64,000 nt of DNA, from the NCBI GenBank assembly GCA_963971405.1, contig OZ020484.1, positions 26,558,770 to 26,622,769 of the forward strand, written 5' to 3'. Numbering within the stretch: position 1 is the first letter of the stretch; every line of letters starts with the position of its first letter. A program made the translations under genes and the position numbers. This DNA comes from Psococerastis gibbosa (taxonomy: Eukaryota; Arthropoda; Insecta; Psocodea; Psocidae). The notes under the pieces are model-generated. The model did no database searches. It was not told where the DNA came from and saw nothing but the letters and a program-made list of their open reading frames with translations. Of the stretch, positions 23,913 through 35,900 are shown one piece after another.

Positions 23913-26900
23913 CTATAAGTGGAGGGGTGACGCCAGTCTGGGGGGCGTGGCCACATTACGAGCTAATCTAGCCTGCTGCTCCCTTCGTGCTTCCTCGACT
24001 TGTCTTTCCAATTGAGCCTTCAAGCTTAAAAGCTCCTGAGTCCTTTGGTATATAGGTTCCTAAAACAAAAAACAAATAAAACTTAAATAAAAAGCAAATA
24101 ACGGTAAGATTGTTATATTTTAGTAAATGAAAGTGAACATCAGTTAATTTGCATTAATTTATTCTCTCCTTGTACCTTGTTAACAACCATCAATTCAATA
24201 CGAAAACAACATGTCAGCATGGCTATGTTTTTCTTCGATTAGGCGGGGATTCCACCAACGTCAATAGTGATATTAAATGTTTTTTGACGTGGTAGCAGAC
24301 ATTTTTAGAACATTTAATATCACTATTGACGTTGGTGGAATCAGCGCCTTAAAACCACAGACATATCATAACCCAACAGCCAACTTCTAGCCATCGGCAT
24401 AGTTTGTGTAAACACAGTGCTTCATGTTGGTAATCTTGACTTGCAGCAACTTGCAGTCCACCCACTCTGAACATGTGTACCCAATATACTGCTGTAATCT
24501 CAATGACCGGCTACATGATCGATATCATCCGTTGGCTTTAATTAGGTAGCTATAATTATTGCGTGGCTTCACTAGGAATATCCGCAAAAATTATAAGGAC
24601 TTAGTTGAGCACACCTGAACTAAGAAGAGTGAAACCAAATTAAAAAGGGACCTATCCCCACAAGAGTAATCCTCCCAAGAGAATCCCCACCGAGGATTGA
24701 TAGTAATAATAAATAAGAGTAATAGCAACAATGCGTGGGCATAATAGACAAATAAGTGCAAGCGAAACACTAAGAACGTACCGCAACATAAAAAAAAAAA
24801 CGTTAATACAATAAATGTACAAATTGACTCGTTTTAATAATGGATCTAAAAAGCGAAAAGCCACCCTGGTGAAGCGTAACAGAGCGTTTTACACCCCTAA
24901 ATCCATTAGGGTGGTTAAGTAAAAGGACAAAAAGTCCATAGGTGTTTATTTATTAATCAATAATTCATTAGTTTTTAATTATTTATTGTATTACTATGCA
25001 ATAATGGTGCCTTTTCATATATTGTGGTATAATAATGTCGACTTCGATGGCCAGGTGGTAACGTGTTTGCACTTGTGCAAGTCTTTACACGCCATGCGAT
25101 CGGAGACGTGTCGTAACTCAACACGGGTAATAACCTACAGAGGCGGCTCAAGAGGTCAATCGGATACATTCATTAAATTTCTTGCCTGTAGAATGAAACA
25201 TTGAATATACTGTATATTGAAAATGAAACATACTAAATCTTCGCTTTGGTCGCGCAACTCGCAAGTTAAGAAAATATAAACACTAGAAGTCTGAACTTAA
25301 ATTTGTAAAATAGTACAAATATCATTATATCATTAATTTACAATAGGTACTGCAAACCAGTTTACTCAATCTATTGACATGTAACCTATAATTTATAAAA
25401 ATAAAATAAAAAATAAAATGGCAAAATAAACGGAAAAATAAAAAAGTCTGGGGATGTTCAGGCATGAACCTGTTAAATTTTTTGCCCCTCTAAAACTGCT
25501 TTAGTCCATTGAAATGTTACATGAGCTTTGCATTTCTTAGAGGCAGCAATTTTGTTTTATAGATAAGTGAGGGGGGTCAATAAAAGCTTAACCTCAAGTT
25601 TGAGGGGTTGCCACCCTTGTCCCCCAGCCGCCATATTGAAAAAAGGGGTGAAAACATTTTTTTTCGCGATATATCGGAAACTATGCGTCTTACAAACAAT
25701 TTGTAAAAACATTATTTGTAGCAAATTGTCTTGCCTACAAATATGTTTATATAACTTTTCGCCCTTAATAAAAAATTATAGAAGTTATAAGCAAAAATAT
25801 AAGAAAAGTTTTATAACAATTTTCTTTTTTGCTCTAAAACTTTTTTATATACATTTTACAAAAAAATTACCTCAGACCAATCTTGTAGATCATCTTTTGA
25901 GGAAAATTTTATCCCCATGACTTTTTTTTATTTCATTCATTTACTACGCTGTTACAGCGCTCCAAAGTTGACCCGGCCCGTCAAAGCTCATGAAACGGTC
26001 GAAACAAAATGTTTAACTTATTTTATTATTATTTTTTTTTATTGTAAATATATTCTTACAAAATTTTTGTTAAATTCGTACAACTTATTCATTCCTAACT
26101 CTTTTCCCCGCTAGCTATGGCTGAATGGCTCCCCATCGCCGACGCAAACAAAAAAAAAACCCCCTCTGAGGTAGAGTCTGTAGGCGCGTTTTTTTTTTTT
26201 TTTTTACGTGGTATCCCCAGTAGGCCTACTCCACGGACATCTTGCTTATAACGTAATCCTCGACATCATAATATTATTAATCACTTATTAGCTAGCTACT
26301 CTAATCGACTTTTCTTCGATGGTCCAGACTGTGGCTCAGAATCTAAATAAACGACAAATAAGAAAGTTTGAGGAATGACAGGAGTTAAAATTGGAGTCAT
26401 AGTTGGAATTTATTCTTCAAATTCAAAAGCCCCAATCTCCAGGATTTTTATATCTTCCTAGCCACGACTGGATCTGGTGATATACTCGGAGACTGTGAAA
26501 ACAAGCAGCATCTTATGTTGGAGGCAGCGATGATAAATTAAATTAATTTTTAGTCACTGTCTTGGCAAATCGTTTGTATCGCAAGCCGTCTAGTGAGTCG
26601 TCTTTATTACCGCCGCATAAAGCTATGAAAAAACGTTCGCCAACAAGAGTGAGCAAAGATGGAACGACTTTCTTACTCAGGAATAGCGCGGCACCACCAG
26701 CTAATTCAGGATGTTTCTCGGTTTCTCCGTAAATACTTGGTTGGCTAAACTCAGCTGGGAAAACGCCAAACGCGCCTACAGACTCTACCTCATAGGTAGC
26801 GGGGAAAAGAGTTAGGAATGAATAAGTAAAGTTGTACGAATTTAACAAAAATTTTGTAAGAATAAATTTCCAATAAAAAAATAATAATAAAATAAGTTAA

Positions 26901-29900
26901 ACATTTCGTTTCGACCGGATTCTCATGAGCTTTGACGACCCTGGTCAACTTTGGAGAGCCGTAACAGCGTTTTTATATTAATGAAATAAAAAAATATATA
27001 GGGCTAAAACTTTCCTCAAAAGATCATCTACAAGATTGGTCTGAGGTAATTTTTTTATAAAATGTATAAAAAAAAGTTACAGAGCAAAAGGTAAATTGTT
27101 ATACAACCTTTCTTACTTTTTTGCTTATAACTCCTTTAATTTTTAATTTAGGGAGAAAAGTTTTATAAACATATTTATAGGCGAAACAATTTTCTACAAA
27201 TTATGTTTTTCCAAATTTTTGTAAGATGCATAGTTTCCGGGATATCGCGAAAAAATGTTTTCACCCCTTTTTTCAATATGGCGGCCGCGGGACAAGGGTG
27301 GCGACCCCTCAAACTTGAGGTTAAGCTTCTATTGACCCCCTCACATATCTATAAAATAAAATTGCTGCCTCTAAGAAATGCAATACTCGGTCCTTAAATT
27401 GTAACATTTCAATGAACTACTTGTCAATAAAATGAAATAAAAATTCTAACTATATATACCTGAGCACGCATGCTTGGGTTCCATCTGCAATAAAACGAGC
27501 GCCAGAGTTTGATGAGTCTCATACTGGAATTAGGTAGCAGCGTGATTTGCTGCTGCGCTGCAGCTCCAAACAGCGGGTTCTTGTACAGATTAATGGTGCT
27601 GTTGATGAACGACCACAGCGACACTGTCTTCTGCTTCACTCCCTGCGACTGTCTTTCCCGATCACTGCAACAACAATCCTAATCTCAGCGTCTAATATGG
27701 ACGATTCGAATGCCGGCGCCTACCGGTTCCAATAGGATCCACTCAGCGGTAAGCTGGTAAGGAGCACTATCGTAGTTGCTAATTCCAATTATGGAGCTAT
27801 CTTGCTATAAGAACTTTCTTTATTACACCTATCCTTCTAAGGATAGGCCCCCATTAACGATGGTAATTCTATAATAAAGTCGCCATGAGTTTTTTTATTC
27901 CTACTCATGGCGGCTAACGGTGGAGGCTTAGGGCCCTAAAAAGCCCCCAAGTCCTATCTGGGCCGAAAGGTCTGGGTAGGCTAGGGTCCTGAAGGCTACC
28001 TCCCTCTCGACCCGAAAAACTATTGGTACCGATAATGACGACAATATAATGCTTGACTTCCCCGGAAATTTGTTGGTTCTTTTCATTCATTTCATTTTTT
28101 TAAAAAAGGTTAATCGCATACAAACAATTCAATGAATGTATCCGATTGACCTCTTCAGTCGCCCCACTAAGTTACCTAATAGGTACTTGTGTCGAGTTAC
28201 GACACGTCTCCGATCGCATGGCGTGTAGAGACTCGCACAAGTACAAGCACGCTACCACCTGGCCATCGAAGTCGTTCTAGTTCTAGTTCTAGTCCAACAC
28301 TTGCTACAATTTATGGCCATTCTTCTGAAGGCACGTAAGGCCTTCCTAGTAGAGTGTATGACAGGACGTTAAAGCCCTTACTCTGTTAAGGTTGGCTTAG
28401 GGCCGCTCTCACCAGATTTCATATTCTGCAGCTTCACCAAAGATAAAAGGGAGCCGTTATTAAGATTCAGCAAAATTAAGACGGAATTGTATCGTCAGTA
28501 AGCTAGTAATGAATAATTCAGCAATACAGCGAATCTTAACATACCTGTTGCACAGAAAAGTTCCAAAGCGGCAGGAGTAGAGATGATCTAGTATAGTTAT
28601 GAGGAAAAGTTCATTGAACTCGAAGGCGCAGGGGAACTGCTGCGTGATCTGCCAAACACAGTCAATGAACTGAAGGAAGACGGGCGACCTGTCTGCGTCT
28701 GAATGATGCTCATCACCATGACCTATCCTCTGCAAGTAATACCCATCATTCAACTTATTTTAATCTCACTAGATACGATAGATCTTTGCAAAAATATATT
28801 TTGAATGGCTCATATTCTTCCCGTACAATTGCGGCGCAGTACACACGGACGATTTTCGCAGCAACCATTCATCACACCCTATTTCTATAATGATAGAAGA
28901 TGTCGGAAAATCTCGACTGCGAGAATCATCCGTGCCTTAGGCGGTTATTTCACCGACGTCAATAGTCAAAATAATGCTGATATTGACGTGGTAGCAGACA
29001 TTTTTACACTGTCTTTAATGTCTGCTACCACGTCAATCACGTCAATAATCACTATTGACGTCAGTGGAATAATCGCCTTAACGTTTGATATGGTGAGCCT
29101 TAGTTTATTTGTGGGATCATCCGTGCCCGTATTGTAGCATTTTAAAAACTCCTGCCGATTCCAGTCAGATCCGAGCAAGTGTTTGCAACTTCTGGCAGGG
29201 TGTTGGTAATCTCTACTGCTACTCTAATCTCTAATACATTTACATATGTGCAGTATAAGAGTTAACGTTACTTGTTCAAATTTATGTCCGAAGCTGAGCC
29301 ACTCCTTCTCAATGAGTACTTGAAATCCAATTATGGTCCGGTAGTAAGAGTCGAGCATGATCATTGAGAGAGCCGTCAGTTGCGCAGTTCTGTCCCACCC
29401 GTCCGAGCAGTGCACCAAAACCGACGAGCTGTGCTCCTCCACCTTGCCGACAATCCGAATCGCACCCGAAAGAATGCATTTGATATGCTTCAGCCAGTAC
29501 GTCGTCTCTATGCCAGACAGCCAGCGGCTCTCATCGATTGTTGGGAAACACAGCTCTAATAACAGAAAAACAAATTAACTAGAGTTCTATACGAAAAAGG
29601 AAACCAAGAACACGTTTCAAGAGCGGAATTCACTATCTGTGCAGTGCCAGGGCAACATACCATCTTGCCACCATCCCATTATTTTATTTGATTTCCGATG
29701 TGCTCATCGACAAAAACTTGTTGTTACAGGTAACTCAGAACTAAGCATCGTAACTCAGCAAGTCTGCAAGGTGGGATAGTAAGGTGGTAACACGTTAACC
29801 CGCAAATGCAATGATCGTATGTTAAGAAAATCCCTTTCTCAACACGTTTTCATATATTTCGGGTATATTGCCTGATGAGGGTGTTTCTTTTACAATTATT

Positions 29901-32900
29901 ACATTAGCAGCTGTAACCTTTGGGAAATATGCATAACAATGCCTAGCATCAACTTAGAGAATAATATTATAATACAGTTCTATGTGTTCAAGTATAGTTT
30001 ATTCACTGCATGTCGGCCGCCATACCAAGTTGAATCCAGCGGACCAGAGCAGGTTCAAAGCTGCAGATAACTTGGTCGTGTGCACAGTGCCGGTAGGGAA
30101 ACATGGTAGGACTTGTCCTGGTTACCTCCGAACTAATCGTGTGACTTCACTGTGTTTCCCAAGTGGTTCGGAATCCACTATAATCAGGAGGTCCACTGGC
30201 ATAGGACTGTCAAGTCGGGGTCGCTCTATGGGCCCATATATGAGGCCTAAGTCGTTATTAACCCGACGAACACTACTACTACTACTACTACTACTTCACT
30301 GCATGTCAGAAAGGTTAACGCATTTGAATAATACAAACCTTTCAACTTTCTTAATGATTCTCGCATGACGTGGATGTTTTGAATATCAAGAAATATCAAC
30401 TCAGCATTTTTGTACGCGTCCTCAGATTCATAACCTCCACCTTTGGCTTTATTTGCAATGGCATTAGCACTAGAAATACATTGAAACATATGAGAAACAA
30501 ATCATGTCAGAGCACAGACAACTGTAATCGGTATTATCATTATCTATTAATTGTAATTTAACCACTTAATTAAAATATCTTGAAATTCGGAAACTGTCTA
30601 AATATGACATACAGAAAAAGATTCAGGAAACCCCCGCAGTCGAAACATGATAAAAATCTGTTAGTATCTTTATATATGACAAGATGCGAAGGAAATGTCA
30701 CTAAGGCGGTGTTTCCACATACGTCAATCGTCAATGAGAAATATGGTTTTGACGTGGTAGCAGAATTTTTAGTATGTCTTTAATGTCTGCTATACCTTCA
30801 ATCCACATTTCTCATTGACGATTGACGTATGTGGAAACTCCGCCTAAGGCCTAGATAGATAGAAAATCCGTGTATTTATCTTTATAAAAATAGGTGAAAA
30901 TAAAATTACAAAGCTGTGCCCCATCAAGCCGATGCGTGGGAGGTTTCAAGACAGCCATAATAGTATGGAACAATGATACATATCGCTACTTCGGAAGAAA
31001 AGGGACACAACTCTATAAATAATTAGATTACTCGTGACTTCGTGGTATTTCATTTTAATAAACAAAAAATAACAAAAACTTAGTTTTAGAAAAACTCTTA
31101 AGTTTTTGTTATTTTTTGACACAACTCTAAATCTATCAATTAAAAGAAATTGAAGATTAAGTTTTTTTATAATGAATTACATGACAGTTCCTCCAAATAC
31201 AACTGCCCTCGCGCGAAATATAAACACTACATTAACAATAGCAAAATACAGATTATTTTAAAAATATTTTAGCGTTATTAAGTCGAAATCGACAATTTTT
31301 GAGTGGTGTCCTTTTTCTTCCGAAGTAGCGATATCAAGTCAGGCTGTCTTAACCTTAGTCACTGACTGTGAATAAGTCAACTCCAAGAACAATATGCACA
31401 CAACAAATGTTTGGCAGCAGAGTAGAAGATCTAATGAGCCATATGGAGCCCCGCATTTTCTGTTCTTACACACAGTCACATTTCTCATGACATTTCATTG
31501 AGTCATAAATGAGATGACTTAAATAGAAGAAATATTCCTCTTCATTTTGATACAAAGTATGAGGCCGTTACCAATATCAATCGGCAACAGTTTTGGAACT
31601 CGTCCGACCTGACATCCTCAGTGACCGTAATTTTTTACACATTGCAGTATTGTATGGAGTATATAACACTGACTTTTAAATTAACTTTTGGTTGAAGAGG
31701 CAACCTCCACGTTATTACTAAAATTAGAGGATAAATAAAAACTAGACTTGGCGGGATTCGAACCCACGATCTACGCCAAACCGGGGCGTCGTCTTAACCA
31801 CTCGACCACAAGCCCGCACAAGAACAGCTAATGAATATCCTCTACTTACTGTATATGGTCGTATTTTGACATGATTCATAATGTTCGACAGGTTAGCACA
31901 GCTAGTACAGCTGTTATTGTACGGGTTTGTGGTCGAGCGGTTAAGACGATGCCCCGGTTAGACGTAGATCGTGGGTTCGAATCCCGCCAAAGCCAGTTTT
32001 TATTTATCCTCTAATTTCAACCGTAATTTTTTACAAGTGCAATAACTGGACGATCGGTGTTAGTGACGGCTTCAAAATGTACATCAAAGCGTAGAGGAGT
32101 ATTTTTGCCAGTTTATGACACCTTATTTATGTCTCTACTATCTATTTTTTTTATAAGAAATTAGAGAATTTGAGGGGACACTATATGTCCTTAAAGAAAG
32201 AAAATATGTAGGCTATTGCAAAGGTTGTTACGCATTTGCATTATAAGTCACTAGGTTTCAGAATACAATACGAACTAACTGACAGGCTAGTTTCATTGTA
32301 ATTATGCATCACACATGTAACAGTGTACCTAGGTCGGGCATCCATGATGTAAAGTTTGGGAGACTGAGCATTTGCGTCAGTTATAAGCTGAATGTATAGC
32401 TCATCATCACGACATCGCTTTCCTCCCACGCCAACCAGTGGTTGCGAACATCGCGTTATAGTAACCTGAAAAACCCATAAGAAATGTGATCACTATATAA
32501 CATAAAGAGAATACAAGCACTACTCGACTACGATAGGATGACATTTAAACCCCTTATTATAATCGAATAAACTAAATGTACGTTTTCGAACAAACCATTG
32601 TCATCCTATCATTGTCGGGTACAATATAGCAAAGTACTATCTCTACCTCAGTATAGTAACCTCAGTAGGGATAAAAAGGCGCCCATGTTCCATTCATTTT
32701 CCTGGTTCATTTACATCATGCTCCAGTGCCAAAACCCACAACACGGTGCAACAACTAAACTGTGAAAATTCAAATCTGTAACTTATTTAGTCCCAAATAG
32801 GTAGACATTTTCCCATTTTTGGACTACTGCGTCACAATGCTTAACTTTTATATTAAAACTATCCAGAGTTGAGAGCTATGCGCCACAGCAGAAAAATCAC

Positions 32901-35900
32901 GGTAGGTTGACTGAGACATGATGTGTTGCCATCTAACAAATGATCGCATCGTATATATCATTTGTAAGAATACTGTTGTTCGCGTAACACTTGCACAGTA
33001 TGCCTCAGTCAACTTACCGAGATTTTTGCTGGGAAGCTATGGCTGAACTGAGCGTAATTTTACTATAACTGCTGGACGAGAAAAGGGTACCTTGCACTAT
33101 TATTATAAATGTATTGATAAGCAAACCTGGGATTCAGGATGAATCCACGACAGCACTGGCAGCCTTCCTCTACTACGGAAGGCGGCAACTGTGCGAAGTT
33201 GATCGTCCGACGCCTGGGCAGGTACAGCAAGTACTTGTGGATAGCTGTCGCAAATTTCGTAATTTTCGTTTAACTTCGATATCCTCCACATTTCATAGGG
33301 ATGTTGAACTCCCTAAACATATAAGTAATTATCGTGCAAATTGAATGTGCGGTAAAGGAATTTTAATCTTTTAAACATTAAAACAATCTTTGAAAGCAGC
33401 AATGCTATTTAACCAGAAGCATAAACTACGCTTAAACGCTGCGGAAGGACAGAGACACTCACGGAGTAAGAAAGTTCCGTTTCCATCTGTACTTTTCTTT
33501 TCTTCTAATTCTATATCATACCTCTTCCTCTTTTCCTGTGCAGAAAATAGTCATAAAATGGTTTCATTCTACATACCATGCGCTTGAGCTCCGCGATAGG
33601 CTCATATACATTCCAACCGTTGACAGAAAATGTCTCATTGTATTCGAAGGCAAAAAGCGGCAACTTATGGGACAAAGGAAATGCATACTGCTGAAGTTTT
33701 TCAAATACATCACGTCGGCTGTGATTTTCCTGCGAAAGAATACATTTCGCATAACATACTTCAATCAACGCCATTTACTTCAAAGTATAATTGAATTGCT
33801 GCCACAGAAATGAATAAAATCGCCATCAGGCAGAATTTAGAATTTTTAAAGTACAATATACCGTCAGCAAAAATTTACATTATAATCAAATAGATGTTGC
33901 AAGGATCTGTCTAGAATATTACTAGTTAGTGAACCAACACGCTTCTTACCAGCTGGTATTACTGCAAGAACAATTCTAACCTGTTTATGAGCGAACCGGA
34001 CATTCCTCATGTCTTTGCAAAAAACGTCAATGCCATATGAATTTTCTCCTCGACTGGTTGCACCACCAACTTTTTCGATTCGACTGACCTGTAATATGGT
34101 TAATTAAATTAATTCTTAATAACACGGATTTAAAAAAGAACACTGTCAATTTATTATTGATATTATTTATTGAGTGGCCCATTGAACCTTGCCCTACCAG
34201 CGATCTCATTGATTTTCAGACAATATTGGCACTATTTTCTCATGCATTTTGGCCTCGGTGTCACCCTACACCCACTGGCTATTAACGACAATGGTCAGCT
34301 GCGACACAAATCGTAATAGGCGTCAGCACGACTTAACCAGTTCTTGTATTAGTAAGAGTACGACAGTACAGACGGTTCCAGGTGTCAAGTCAAATCGACT
34401 TCGATGGCCAGGTGGTAACGTGCTTGCAAGTTTGTGCGAGTCTTTACACGCCATGCGATCGGAGACGTGTCGCACTCAACACGGGTACTAAACAAAGAGT
34501 CGACTGAAGTGGTCAATCGGATACATTCATTAAATTGTTGGTATGCGATTAATCTTTCTTTTTTTAAATTAAAAAAAAAATTAAATTAAAAAAATGGTTA
34601 AATCGGAAATTATAGAAAAATTCACGAATATCAGTAAAGTGTTGAATAATTTTTAGCTAACTTACAACGCCAAGAGGTACGTCAACAGTCAGTGCTGCAT
34701 CACGTTCGATACTTCTGAAGAAAAGCCTAAAATTGGACACATGCAGCACACCGCGAGTTGGGCCGCTGTAAGGGCAGAGATATGTGACATCCTTTGCGAC
34801 ACCTTGCGACCGCTCTCCGGGTAGTTCGGGTGAACGATCGTCAGGCCTGCTTATAGCTGGAATGTCCATCGGTGTGTTGCCCTGAACATCAAAATGTACC
34901 ATACCTAGTTACGGTCACATACTTTTCAACATATTTACAAAAATATACTTTTAAATCTATAACAAAATAATGAAACGGTACGAGTGAACCCGTACTTGCT
35001 TTCCTATTTGTTAATTAGTATAGGCACCGAAATAGTTAATATGAGTCAAATGAGCGCAAATAATTGCCCTAGGGTTAAATTTCGGTTGCCTCGAGTTTCC
35101 CTATCCCAGAACTCTGAAATTGCTCGATGGGATGATTATATGGTCTAGAACGGGCAGGACAATGTAATAAAACATAGTAATAATGGCAGGGTATAAAATG
35201 TATTGGGGCATGAATTATACATAATTTCATCTATTATTTTTCTATTCGAAACCAAAACATTGCTTGGGAACGCAACCGATTCGGTTTTGTTACTTTATTT
35301 AACACCTAAAATACCTGAAGGTAGTGTAATCATCGATAGAAAGGTTCCGCAGTCTGCGGACAGCAGAATAATTATTTTTTAGTCATTTTTCATGAAAATT
35401 AAGTTTTTATTTTTATTTTTTTGCCCCAGAAATAAGCTATCAAGGGACAGGCGAACTATTGGGTTCTGTTTATAGTAATAACGACTATAACACAATATAT
35501 GTGAATTTAAAGAAAACCGTTGGAGTCGTTTTTGAAGGAACCTTCTTTAGCTTTTTTTGAAGTTTTTGGCAAGTAAAACCCCCAAATATGGGTCAGCCCA
35601 TAATAAATAATTAAAAATGGTCCCGAGATATGATTTTTTTAAATCTACATGCAAAATTTCATCAAAATCCACCGAGTAGTTTGCCCACAAATCAACAAAC
35701 AGACAGGAAATTCGTAAAAAACACTTTTTTGGGTTCCTGGAACCACAAAACGTGTTGATCCGTTGAAATCTCGAAATCGAAAATTTAGACCATCACAAAG
35801 TTTCCCTTCTACTGACGTATAAATAGGAAAGCAAAAATCTTGATTAGGCTGCATAATTCATACCTTCAACTTCAGCTTGCTCTCCAAAGTAGACACAGCA

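Noticed and set aside
26543..26848. 101-codon open frame on minus in the large foldback element
   Set aside because: Crosses from the unique centre into the arm and matches no transposase motif that I know.
29982..30368. 128-codon open frame on plus
   Set aside because: Runs through the (ACT)n microsatellite (poly-Leu) in an MTMR intron; retroposon-like sequence, not a gene.
31748..31995. Two possible tRNA genes (GGTCGAGTGG and GGTTCGAATCC boxes)
   Set aside because: No credible acceptor stem or anticodon loop, and they occur as an inverted pair with a third copy elsewhere. Better explained as SINE heads.
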